A DNA stretch of 54,637 nucleotides from Defluviitaleaceae bacterium (GTDB taxonomy: Bacteria; Bacillota; Clostridia; Lachnospirales; WRAA01): the NCBI GenBank assembly GCA_009780015.1, contig WRAW01000007.1:1-54637 (forward strand), given 5' to 3'. The notes below the pieces were generated by a model that saw only the letters and a list, made by a program, of their open reading frames with translations, had not been told where the DNA came from and did no database searches. Positions 35,757 through 43,437 of the stretch are shown here, in pieces (positions within the stretch are counted from its first letter, which is position 1; the number at the start of each line of letters is the position of its first letter). Position numbers and translations under genes: made by a program.

Positions 35757-35891
35757 CATGGATTTCGCGCGGAATGTGGTATCAGCCATAGCACACTGTA
35801 CTATCACATATCCACGTGGGAAGAAAGGCAGGAAACTGCATTTCTTACTTAATGCACAAGCTGCGGACAGACTCATCCGCAGCTATTTTTT
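35757..35891 (+). ncRNA. Possible small RNA between nagB and the hypothetical gene
   Basis: About 135 nt lie between the promoter-like sequence and an intrinsic terminator, with no coding frame. An internal stem TGCAT/ATGCA precedes the terminator. It resembles no RNA family I recognise. It could instead be just the nagB 3' end. Confidence 0.3.
35859..35891 (+). terminator. Intrinsic terminator
   Basis: AGCTGCGGA (35859-35867) pairs with TCCGCAGCT (35876-35884), followed by ATTTTTT. A canonical rho-independent terminator on the plus strand for nagB or the putative small RNA. Confidence 0.88.
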
Positions 35892-35911
35892 GTTGTAAAA
35901 CAAGCAGGCTT

Positions 35912-36319
35912 CTACACGGCTATTTGTGCCAGGAGATCCGGCAGGGTGTAGGCCGTGACTTCGCGTATGCCGAGGGTGTCGCAGATAGAGTTTATTTGAT
36001 CTATGTCGATCTGGTATATGTAAGCGATGTCGCCGCGCGTGTATATGTACGGAGAGCCGCATTCGACCTCGCGGCGGTAAAGCCCGCATATAAACGACGA
36101 TCCCTTGGCCATGATGCTAAAAAAGTCATGCCGCGAGATTTGTGAGATGTTGCTTGAGCGCGCTATTTCCGCGACCTCGGTTTCGCTAAGTTCCAGTAGG
36201 CCGGCCACGCGCGCCGGGTCAAGCGCGCCGTCCGATGTTTTTATGTAAAGGTCTATCTCCTGAAGTTTCGGCGTGATTCTGGCTATGTAGGTGTGCAGAT
36301 AGCTGTTGGTGGATTTCAA
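35912..36319 (-). CDS. Hypothetical protein, 135 residues
   Basis: Start TTG 36319 after GGGGGG; upstream TTGAAG and TAGAGT are 17 bp apart on the minus strand. The product is soluble, with two alternating helical parts; the C-terminal RGDIAYIYQIDIDQINSICDTL resembles a small HTH-like module but not strongly. No family recognised. Single-gene unit between two convergent or spaced genes. Confidence 0.65.
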   Translation of the reverse strand: MKSTNSYLHTYIARITPKLQEIDLYIKTSDGALDPARVAGLLELSETEVAEIARSSNISQISRHDFFSIMAKGSSFICGLYRREVECGSPYIYTRGDIAYIYQIDIDQINSICDTLGIREVTAYTLPDLLAQIAV

Positions 36320-36540
36320 AATTATGCCCCCCTGTAATTGATCTTGCTCCTATACTCTATGATAATACACCACGCGCTTCAATTCCAGTTGTAATTAATG
36401 GTATACAAAATTTAACAAAATCATGCTTGACTTTGCAGGGCAGCTAACTTGGCGATTGTATTAAGTCATAGGGAGTTTCTAAGGCAAAAGTTTTGCGGTG
36501 TGGGGCTAACAAGGTATACGACGACCTCAAGAATTAGAAA

Positions 36541-36681
36541 GAAAGCAGTGCTATTCCAACAAGAAACCGCCACTTCCCCCAACCAACAACTGCACGAAAC
36601 CAATTCTAGTGCAAATACTATGCTATACTCCGAGAGTCATTTCAAGTAGTTGTTGGAAACAATATTGAAGGGAGTATTTAC
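36541..36681 (+). promoter_or_regulatory. Conserved upstream region of a DUF6809-like gene
   Basis: This stretch aligns with the region upstream of the intact paralogue at 47467 (minus strand): CCAACAAGAAA, CCGCCACTTCCCC, CCAACAACTGC, then TTTCAAGTAGTTGTTGGAAACAA and ATTGAAGGGAG as ribosome site. TATACT-like -10 sequences lie between. The GTTGTTGGAAACAA part is a near-palindrome. The 66-aa ORF overlapping here is not coding. From 36320 to 36540 I see only the promoter of the hypothetical gene. Confidence 0.6.
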
Positions 36682-36695
36682 ACGAAAGGCACATT

Positions 36696-36857
36696 AGACC
36701 TCTTCCGAAACCTCATTCCGCCGCCTTTGCTGCTTATTTTCCGCCTGGCGTTGTTGCGCCCTCCTAGCAAACACTATAGGGTGTGCGTCGTCGGGCGCGC
36801 CTAGCCAGGCGAAAAAACGCTCGCAAATACGACGAAAGCAGGTTTCGGAAGAGGTCT
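36696..36857. repeat. Palindromic element B (AGACCTCTTCCGAAACC ends, ATT duplication)
   Basis: 162 bp, inverted ends AGACCTCTTCCGAAACCT / GGTTTCGGAAGAGGTCT, flanked by ATT (36693-36695, 36858-36860). The interior has a core variant: CGCCTGGC...GCCAGGCGAAAAA outer stem, with CTCCTAGC, AACAC/GTGTGCGTCGTCG between. The insertion is proven by the paralogue. Confidence 0.88.
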
Positions 36858-36885
36858 ATTAGAGAATTTTTTCTGCGGGAAACTA

Positions 36886-37044
36886 TAGCTGTTCCACATG
36901 AAAACCATCCCACCAAACTTGCCATTTTTTCGTAATGCGTCGTCAGCTCCGCCTAGCGTGCCTTTGGGCATGCGTCGTTGTCGCTTCCTAGCCTTACGAA
37001 AAATATCCTGCGTTTGATGGGACGCTTTTCATGTGGAACAGCTA
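36886..37044. repeat. Palindromic element C (TAGCTGTTCCACATGAAAA ends, TA duplication)
   Basis: 159 bp with ends TAGCTGTTCCACATGAAAA / TTTTCATGTGGAACAGCTA and a TA target duplication, as for IS630/Tc1-type elements. Interior: TTTTTTCGTAA...TTACGAAAAA, GTCGTCAGCTCCGCCTAGCG, GTGCC/GGCAT, GTCGCTTCCTAG, i.e. the same core as families A and F. Confidence 0.88.
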
Positions 37045-37294
37045 TATCGCCGGATATTTGGACTTTCGAGAAAGATTCACAGTACGAACAGGCTTTATCC
37101 GACGTTTTAAGAAGCGGGGATGAACTGACTGCCAGTCTGAATGACGAGCAGAAAATCATCTTCCAAAAGTATGCCGACGCGTGGAGCGAGCTTATGAGCA
37201 TAATAACCATAAAGAACATGACTCACGGCTACAAAATGGGCTTGCTGATGACAGCCGAAGCTTTCGTCACAAGCAAAGACTTTTTCGACTAATA

Positions 37295-37395
37295 TAGCAA
37301 TTCTGGTTTAAATCAAGCCCGAATTTTTCGGAACCCCGGCGGCTTCAGGCCGGAGCTTCTGAAAAATTTGGGTTCCTTCTCAATCGGAATTGCTG
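37295..37395. repeat. Palindromic element D (TAGCAATTC ends) after the DUF6809-like stop
   Basis: 101 bp, ends TAGCAATTCTG / CGGAATTGCTG with TA on both sides (37293, 37396). The interior is an imperfect palindrome around CCCGAATTTTTCGGAAC and GCTTCTGAAAAATTTGGG without the shared core. It begins directly after the pseudogene's TAA. Confidence 0.65.
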
Positions 37396-37403
37396 TAGCT
37401 AAT

Positions 37404-37432
37404 AGAGAGGAAGGCGCTCAGCCTTCCTCTCT
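37404..37432 (-). terminator. Hairpin over the stop of the minus-strand gene
   Basis: AGAGAGGAAGGC (37404-37415) pairs with GCCTTCCTCTCT (37421-37432). The minus-strand stop codon TGA lies at its loop. No T-run on the minus strand, so termination is not certain. Confidence 0.55.
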
Positions 37433-37940
37433 TTCTACAATAACAAATCCGGTGCGCGGCAGACGCGCGAGGCGTGCTCTTTCGGCGGAAAGGGCGCGCC
37501 TGTATTCTTCCAGGTTGTGCCTGAGCAAGCGGAGTTCCTTAGCTATTTCCTGCTCGGTCTTCCGTGATGCCTGTCTCAAGCTTTTGTATCTCGCGCTCCC
37601 AGCGGGATATCCTTGCTTCAATCCGCTTCGATCTGGAGGAGGTAGTCGGCCTGTGTATGAAGCTGCCCGTGTTGCGGAGAATACCGCGCCGCTGGCTCGG
37701 AGATATAACGATAATCTGTACACGATCCCTGTCGGTAAGCCTGAACGACCGGAGAGTCCGCTCGACAAGCGGCCTGTCAGACTCCAGGTGCACGCCGCTG
37801 TTGTGGATGAAGAATCGGCCTATAACGCCCTGATCCGGCGTCGCGGCAGGCTGCTCATCAAAACTTCCGTCAGGATTAGCTAAGGAGTTGCGGTTTTTCG
37901 TCCGCCAAAATTCCTGGACAACGCATCCGTCGATACGCAT
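37418..37940 (-). pseudogene. Unknown gene with a probable frameshift
   Basis: A strong AGGAGGT precedes ATG 37940 (MRIDGCVVQEFWRTKNRNSL...). The frame runs to 37539, but a second frame from about 37580 continues the same coiled coil (EQEIAKELRLLRHNLEEYRR) to TGA 37418. One extra base near AAAAG at about 37575-37580 would explain both, giving a ~173-residue protein. No family recognised. Either disrupted or a sequence error. Confidence 0.55.
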
Positions 37941-37973
37941 ACATACACCTCCTGTTGCAACTTATTATATGGC

Positions 37974-39005
37974 CTAGCGCGTCACAAGTTCCCTTACACA
38001 GTCTACAACATATGGGATGTCGTCAGCCTTGAAGTCGTTGTGTGTAACGAAGCGGTACACTCCGACCCCGCGGATTTCGTTTGACTTTATTCCTTTTTTG
38101 AGCAGCCCGGCGGTGAAGGCGGCGTGGTCGAAGCCTTCGCGCCGGATCGTAAAGAATACCATGTTAATCTGCGGCTCGGAGGGAACTTCGATGCCGTCTA
38201 TTTCGGCAAGTTTTGCGGCCAGGGTACGGGCATTAGCGTGGTCTTCGTGCAGCCGCTTGGTCATCTTCTCGATGGCGACAATGCCGGGGGCGGCCAGTAC
38301 TCCGGCCTGCCTCATGCCTGCGCCCAGCATCTTGCGTATGCGGCGCGCCTTGGCGACAAACTTGGCGTCGGAGCAGATCAGCGAACCCACCGGAGCGGCC
38401 AGCCCCTTGGACAAGCAGAATGTTATGGAATCACAGCAGGCGGCAAGCTGCTTAACGTCCACGCCCAGCGATACGGCGGCGTTAAATATGCGCGCCCCGT
38501 CGATATGTACAGGTATTCCATATGAGCGCGAGGCCTCGTAGGTCGCGGCCATTACGTCCAGCGGGACGACGCTGCCGTTCGCCAGCGCGTTCTCAAGGCA
38601 GACAAGGCCCGTGTCGGGGAAGTGGATATTCTTGGAGCGCACGTGCTTGTGTACGTCGCCCGCGGTGACATATCCGTCGGGACGGTCTACAAGGGCGTAT
38701 CCCACACCGGCCAGAGCCGCCGCCGCGCCTACCTCGTACACAACAATGTGCGAATTCCTCCCGGCGATTATTTCGTCGGACGGCTTGGTGTGCGCCATGA
38801 TACTCAGTTGGTTGCCCATAGTGCCGGTCGGCACAAATAGCGCGGCTTCCTTACCCATGGTATGCGCCGCCAGCTCTTCCAGCTTGTTAACGGACTCGTC
38901 GTCGCCGTACACGTCGTCGCCAACTTCACACGTAGCCATTACCTGTCTCATCTCGTCCGTGGGCTTGGTAACGGTGTCGCTTCTCAGATCAATCATCATC
39001 GCCAT
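37974..39005 (-). CDS. ltaE: Low-specificity L-threonine aldolase
   Basis: 343 residues, PLP-dependent fold type I. IDLRSDTVTKPTDEMRQVM is the typical N-terminus, ENALANGSVVPL and HIDGARIFNAAV bind the cofactor, and SKGLAAPVGS carries the Schiff-base lysine. It cleaves threonine or allo-threonine to glycine and acetaldehyde. ATG 39005 follows AGGAGG. Ten bp downstream of the GH18 gene's stop, so probably one transcript. Confidence 0.95.
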   Translation of the reverse strand: MAMMIDLRSDTVTKPTDEMRQVMATCEVGDDVYGDDESVNKLEELAAHTMGKEAALFVPTGTMGNQLSIMAHTKPSDEIIAGRNSHIVVYEVGAAAALAGVGYALVDRPDGYVTAGDVHKHVRSKNIHFPDTGLVCLENALANGSVVPLDVMAATYEASRSYGIPVHIDGARIFNAAVSLGVDVKQLAACCDSITFCLSKGLAAPVGSLICSDAKFVAKARRIRKMLGAGMRQAGVLAAPGIVAIEKMTKRLHEDHANARTLAAKLAEIDGIEVPSEPQINMVFFTIRREGFDHAAFTAGLLKKGIKSNEIRGVGVYRFVTHNDFKADDIPYVVDCVRELVTR

Positions 39006-39014
39006 AATATCCTC

Positions 39015-40763
39015 CTAATTTCTCATAGCTTCTATATACTCACGTATTACATCCCAGGTCGCGGCATTCTCAAGACCGCTCTGCCATATCGCGATCCCCG
39101 GGAGCTCATAGGCTCTTGCCATATCCAGCTTACGGGCGACGGAGCGCTCACACTCCAGCCAGACCCGGTGCATTACGTTGGGATACACGGGGTCCGGGAA
39201 TTCGGCGTAGTAGGAGCCGATTTCGTCGATCCAGTAGAACGTCGCGCCGTTTTCCGTAAACATGCGCCGGGCGAAGTCCATGCCGATGTTGCGGATTTCG
39301 TGGCTGGAGGAGCCGTCGGGGTAGGTTGTTTCGATCCATACGCGGTTGTAGACAGGTATGCCCATTATGACCATTTCGCGCGGGACTTCGTTCATGGTGG
39401 CCACAATTCCTTCTTCCACGAAGGGGAGCGAAGCCACGGGCCCAGGTTCCGGCGAGCCCGACCAGTGTTCGTCATAGGCCATTACCGCCACATAGTCGAC
39501 GGTTCTGGCGATTTCGGTGCGGTTCATGTACATGGTATAGCGCGGCACAAACAATGCCACGGACAGGTGCGCCCCAAGCTCGTGCATGGGAGGGCGGAGC
39601 TCACGCAGAAACTGAATGAAGTACGGTGCGAAGTCGGGCAGCACAGCCTCATAGTCAACATTTATGCCGTCCAGGTTGTAGTAAACAATCAAGTCCAATA
39701 TCTGATCTATTACGAATTTGCGGACATCGGTATCGGATAGAACCTCGCGGGACACCACAGCGCTGAAGTTGTCGGTCAGCTTAGGCCACACCATGCGGCC
39801 GTTTGCGTGGGCAAAGTCAACGTAATCACGGTTTCCGGCGTCGATAATTGTGCCGTCGATAACCGGATCGGTTTGGAATGTGAACCATGCCGGGCTCATA
39901 ACCGTGACTTCCGGCGCCACATTCCAGAAATCCCTGTTGTTCATGAACATGGCGTCCCATACCATAACTATGGGGTACCGGAGAGGCTGCTTTCTGTCAA
40001 GCGACTGCTCGGGCGGACGCACAACGGCGGCCGTCACGGAGGTCTCGCCGATCAGGCTTTCATGAACATAGCCCACAATGGCGTTCGCGGAACGCACACG
40101 GCGAAAGCCCTCTTCGGCCTCTTCCAGCAGTACTACGCTGTCGCCGATGTGAACCTCCTCCATGTACGGCGCGTGGTTGTCGGGTCTTGCGCGAAGTCTG
40201 CCGTCGTCGGTGATTTGCGCTCTGACACCGGCAACTCCGGCGTCGTCTACGGTCACGATCATGTATTCTTCGTGATAGCTTATCCTCACGTTGTATTCGT
40301 TTTCAGCGAAAGCCATTGGTATGAACGCCATGTTGTCCACGACGATAAAAGGTTCGTAAAGCCGGCGCGAGTCCTCGTTGTGCGTATAGTCAAGCTGGTT
40401 TATCCTGTAGCGGCGTACCTGAGTCTCAGTCGTAATAATTATGTTCTCGCCGCGATCCCAAAACGTGTAGGGGTCAAGACGCTCGTTTATGAAGTCTACC
40501 GGAAGAAATATATTGTCTCCCACAACCAGTGGCGGTGTAGGCGTAAGTACTATCGCGTCGTCAATCATCACATTAACGCTAGTGCTCGAAAGCTCGGGGT
40601 AAAATATAAACACGGATTCATGGCGTGAACTGAGCACGTGATCTACCGCATAAGCCACGCCCACAGCCAGGACAGCAATGGCCGCAAGCGACACCCCGAT
40701 CTTTAATATCAGAAACTTTAGCTTCCTTCTTCTTTTATCAAACATATTTGAGCGTGAGCCCAT
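39015..40763 (-). CDS. Exported GH18-family glycoside hydrolase with copper-amine-oxidase-like N-terminal and SH3 domains
   Basis: 582 residues: a cytoplasmic basic tail and one membrane helix (ISLAAIAVLAVGVAYAV region), a copper-amine-oxidase N1-like domain (VMIDDAIVLTPTPPLVV...FLPVDFIN), an SH3-like domain (ADNHAPYMEEVHIGDSVVLLEE region), then a GH18 barrel with DGINVDYE (catalytic Glu) and VDYVAVMAYDEHW. This layout matches spore-cortex or wall chitinase-like hydrolases. Start ATG 40763 after AAGGAGG. A 30-bp palindrome lies just upstream. Confidence 0.88.
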   Translation of the reverse strand: MGSRSNMFDKRRRKLKFLILKIGVSLAAIAVLAVGVAYAVDHVLSSRHESVFIFYPELSSTSVNVMIDDAIVLTPTPPLVVGDNIFLPVDFINERLDPYTFWDRGENIIITTETQVRRYRINQLDYTHNEDSRRLYEPFIVVDNMAFIPMAFAENEYNVRISYHEEYMIVTVDDAGVAGVRAQITDDGRLRARPDNHAPYMEEVHIGDSVVLLEEAEEGFRRVRSANAIVGYVHESLIGETSVTAAVVRPPEQSLDRKQPLRYPIVMVWDAMFMNNRDFWNVAPEVTVMSPAWFTFQTDPVIDGTIIDAGNRDYVDFAHANGRMVWPKLTDNFSAVVSREVLSDTDVRKFVIDQILDLIVYYNLDGINVDYEAVLPDFAPYFIQFLRELRPPMHELGAHLSVALFVPRYTMYMNRTEIARTVDYVAVMAYDEHWSGSPEPGPVASLPFVEEGIVATMNEVPREMVIMGIPVYNRVWIETTYPDGSSSHEIRNIGMDFARRMFTENGATFYWIDEIGSYYAEFPDPVYPNVMHRVWLECERSVARKLDMARAYELPGIAIWQSGLENAATWDVIREYIEAMRN

Positions 40764-40780
40764 CAGTTTTCCTCCTTGTT

Positions 40781-40810
40781 ATAGTAAATACACTCAAGTG
40801 TATTCACTAT
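40781..40810. promoter_or_regulatory. 30-bp palindromic operator between divergent genes
   Basis: ATAGTAAATACACT-CA-AGTGTATTCACTAT is symmetrical except for one position per arm. The outer parts provide TATAGT on the minus strand and TATACT just beyond on plus. It stands between the GH18 gene (minus) and the CmpB-like gene (plus), so a repressor bound here could control both. Regulator unknown. Confidence 0.65.
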
Positions 40811-40858
40811 ACTGCTTAGAGCCTAAATATTTTTCATCAGCTTGCAGATACTAATGCC

Positions 40859-41257
40859 ATGGGACTAAACATTTTGCTAAGATTTTTAATATACGGAGCC
40901 TTCGGCTGGGTGCTGGAGATTATATGGACGGGGCTGAACTCTCTTATTAGAGGCGACTTCACGCTACGGGCCAGTACATCGATATGGATGTTCTTCATCT
41001 ACGGGATGTTTGTGCTGTTCGAGCCCGCGTTTGCGATTCTCGCGTCGCTGCCGTTCTTCGTCCGGGGAATGGTGTACATGCTTGTGATATTTATCGCGGA
41101 GTACGTCACAGGCGGTCTGATGAAGCGCGCGGATATATGCCCTTGGGACTACAGCGACGCCCGCTACAGCGTTCAAGGCGTTATACGTCTGGATTACGCG
41201 CCCGTGTGGTTTGCCGCGGGGCTGCTGTTTGAAGCTGTGTACGTCATTATACGTTAG
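40859..41257 (+). CDS. CmpB-like membrane protein (putative ABC transporter permease family)
   Basis: 132 residues with four hydrophobic segments and the conserved FGWVLEIIW start and CPWDYSDARYSVQGVIRLDYAP region of the ABC_trans_CmpB family. Function in these bacteria is not known. It is an isolated plus-strand gene sharing the palindromic region with GH18. Confidence 0.85.
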   Translation: MGLNILLRFLIYGAFGWVLEIIWTGLNSLIRGDFTLRASTSIWMFFIYGMFVLFEPAFAILASLPFFVRGMVYMLVIFIAEYVTGGLMKRADICPWDYSDARYSVQGVIRLDYAPVWFAAGLLFEAVYVIIR

Positions 41258-41277
41258 AGCGTCTTTGTACGGCTGGA

Positions 41278-42588
41278 TCAATGTATCGGGTGTGGATGCT
41301 CCTTTATGTGTTTTCGGTAGTAAGCAAGCGCGTCGTCGGCTAAAGGGTGCATTTTATTCGAGCCCTTGTTGAGCGTGTAGTCACGCTTGAGGGATAGTGT
41401 CTCGTATACCGCGGCGTTGATGTCGCGCTGTGTGTAGGCCAGGCTCCTTATCTTGTCGCGCTGAGCTTGATATGGCTCGGCTACTGCTTCGGCGTCGCGT
41501 CCGGGGTCAAGGACGTCGGCGACGAATAGGATTTTCTCGAGCGTGGACATGCCGGGGCGTCCGATAGTGTGACTGCGCATAGCATTCAGGACGGCTTCAT
41601 CGTTTACGCCGAACTTACTGCGCGCCAGTACCGCGCCTATATGACCGTGCAGCAGCACGGGGCTTGCGGCGGTAATTTCGTCGACGTCTACGCCATGGTC
41701 GGCGGCTAGGCGAAGCATATCCGCGCTCGGCAGTTCCTTGGCCGCGTCGTGAAGAAGCCCTGCCAAATGAGCCAGTTCTATGTCTTCGCCGTGGATTTGA
41801 GCCAGGCGCAGCGCTTGTTCGGCCACGCCCAGAGTGTGGGCAAAGCGTTCTGATGTAAGATTTTCGCGCAAATACTCGGTTATGTCAATGACTCGCCGCT
41901 GCTGTGGAGAACCTTTGGGAAGTGTGTATAGGTTATACTTTGAGATATAATCCAGCACATTGTCGGGTATCAGATACTTTGCGGATTTTCCCAGAAACGC
42001 GCGCGCGCGAATATCCGATGAGGATATGGCGAGAGCGGGAACTTCCAGAAAATGAATCTTGCTGTTATAATCGGAGCCAAGTTGTTGGATGTATTCAAGA
42101 AGAGTTTCCCGCTTGTAGCCGGGGCGCGTAACAGCCACAAAGTCGCACATTGAAAGAAGGGCGTCGGGCTCCTTCCACGTAAGAATTTCGAGCACAGCGT
42201 CCGCCCCTGTTATGAAGTAGAATTGCGCCCTGTCGCCCAGTTCTTCGCGAAGCGCGCGTACTGTGTCGATTGTATAGGACTTTCCACTGCGTTCGATCTC
42301 GATTGACGACGGTACGAAGAATGGGTTTGAGGCTGTGGCCAGAGCTGTCATCATGTACCGGTGCCAGGAATCCGCCGGACGGCGCGACTCCTTGTGCGGA
42401 GGGGTGCCCGCCGGTATGAAGCGAACTTCGTGCAGGTCAAATTCCTGACGTACGGCCTCAGCCGCGACCAGGTGGCCATAGTGGATAGGGTCGAAAGTTC
42501 CGCCCATTATCGCTATACGGGTCGTATTGTCGTTATTATTGCCCCACCGACTAAATATTGGACAATCTTGTCGGTCATGTTGGCGCAT
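41278..42588 (-). CDS. nadD: Fusion of nicotinate-nucleotide adenylyltransferase (NadD) and HD-domain YqeK
   Basis: The N-terminal ~210 residues are NadD: GGTFDPIHYGHL (HxGH-type nucleotidyl motif) and LAISSSDIRAR. It makes deamido-NAD from NaMN and ATP. The C-terminal ~190 residues are a YqeK-type HD hydrolase (RFAHTLGVAEQA, HLAGLLHDAAKEL, HGHIGAVLA), a symmetrical Ap4A hydrolase family. In many Firmicutes they are separate adjacent genes. ATG 42588 lies 11 bp after GGGAGGAG; the track's 42612 is upstream of that site. Confidence 0.93.
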   Translation of the reverse strand: MRQHDRQDCPIFSRWGNNNDNTTRIAIMGGTFDPIHYGHLVAAEAVRQEFDLHEVRFIPAGTPPHKESRRPADSWHRYMMTALATASNPFFVPSSIEIERSGKSYTIDTVRALREELGDRAQFYFITGADAVLEILTWKEPDALLSMCDFVAVTRPGYKRETLLEYIQQLGSDYNSKIHFLEVPALAISSSDIRARAFLGKSAKYLIPDNVLDYISKYNLYTLPKGSPQQRRVIDITEYLRENLTSERFAHTLGVAEQALRLAQIHGEDIELAHLAGLLHDAAKELPSADMLRLAADHGVDVDEITAASPVLLHGHIGAVLARSKFGVNDEAVLNAMRSHTIGRPGMSTLEKILFVADVLDPGRDAEAVAEPYQAQRDKIRSLAYTQRDINAAVYETLSLKRDYTLNKGSNKMHPLADDALAYYRKHIKEHPHPIH

Positions 42589-42620
42589 AGCTGCGTCAAC
42601 TCCTCCCGGCATACTTTAAG

Positions 42621-42852
42621 AGCCTGTCTAATATCTTTTTTATCATTGCTTTCAGTCATTTATCGCTGGATGCTACCGGGTTTTGCGCTCAATTTAACAC
42701 CACAAAGGCAACTATTTCAATCTATGACCGCAGGCAGTCTCAGAACACACAAAACCTGCGCTTTGCTTTCCTTCTACACTCACGGTTTCAAAGCACGCTG
42801 ACTATCTAATGACGAAAATTTAAATCAGGTCGGAAAAAGGTATTAGGCAGGA
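42621..42852. repeat. Palindromic element E (CCTGTCTAATATCTTTTT ends)
   Basis: About 232 bp, left AGCCTGTCTAATATCTTTTT, right AAAAAGGTATTAGGCAGGAT (inverted, three mismatches). No clear target duplication. The interior shows no shared core. A lone left end of the same type is at 7861. The rest of the gap to fliS holds no gene. Confidence 0.65.
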
Positions 42853-42946
42853 TATTAGGCACGCGTCATCGTCATATTCTTATTTTGTACAGGTATGCCT
42901 CGCAATCTATCCTTGTCCAACATTAATCGGCAGAGTGACAGCTATG

Positions 42947-43375
42947 TTACCCTTGCAGATCCGTGCCTGTACTTGTGGCCGCGTCGGCTCTGGCTTGGCC
43001 CGTGCCTCCGCGCGCGGCGTGCATGGCTTCCTTCCACATATCGCGCATACCGCGGATCAGATCGCTGCACTCATTTATGATTTCGGGATCTTTGTTGATG
43101 TTGGCATCGACAAGGCGGCGATAGATGTATTCGTACATAGTGTCGAAATCCTTTGAGACTTCGTAAGACCTGTTTAGAGTCAATTGGAACTCCCGGATTA
43201 TGTCTTGTACGCGAACCAGGCGCTCGTGCGCCTTTTCATTGTCCCTGGCCTCAATCGCTGACTGCGCCTGATTGATGAATTTAAGCGCGCCGTCGTAGAG
43301 TATGAGAGTCAGTTCTTCCTTAGGCGCGGTCAAGATCGCGTTTTCCCTCATCTTGCTGTATGGATTTGATTGCAT
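42947..43375 (-). CDS. fliS: Flagellin-specific export chaperone FliS
   Basis: 142 residues with the FliS pattern (NPYSKMRENAILTAPKEELTLILYDGALKFINQA) and a variable C-terminal tail. It prevents premature flagellin polymerisation. It stands away from fliD and flagellin, after the repeat E. Confidence 0.94.
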   Translation of the reverse strand: MQSNPYSKMRENAILTAPKEELTLILYDGALKFINQAQSAIEARDNEKAHERLVRVQDIIREFQLTLNRSYEVSKDFDTMYEYIYRRLVDANINKDPEIINECSDLIRGMRDMWKEAMHAARGGTGQARADAATSTGTDLQG

Positions 43376-43437
43376 AAAATCCCTCCCCGTTGTATGTGTG
43401 GTGAGCTATTAATGTATTATAACACATTGACGCGCAA

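Larger units (their letters stand above)
36682..37292 (+). pseudogene. DUF6809-like small protein gene broken by two palindromic elements
   Basis: Removing elements B (36696-36857) and C (36886-37044) plus one copy of each target duplication gives ACG AAA GGC ACA TTA GAG ... TGC GGG AAA CTA TCG CCG GAT ATT TGG, aligning codon by codon with the intact paralogue at 47467 (MKSILEEFICGKISP). The start is also mutated (ACG for ATG). The 3' part (IWTFEKDSQYEQALSDVLRSG...GYKMGLLMTAEAF) is intact. The track's start at 36978 lies inside element C and is an artefact. Confidence 0.85.

Noticed and set aside
35757-35891. 6S RNA, SRP RNA or a c-di-GMP riboswitch
   Set aside because: I could not find the consensus motifs of these families; the stretch is left as an unnamed candidate.
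36449-36649. 66-aa plus-strand ORF
   Set aside because: It overlaps DNA conserved upstream of the DUF6809-like genes, where the paralogous region does not keep the frame; it lacks a ribosome site.
36978-37070. Start of the 104-aa ORF MSLPSLTKNILRLMG
   Set aside because: These codons lie inside palindromic element C; the paralogue shows the true N-terminus was upstream and interrupted.
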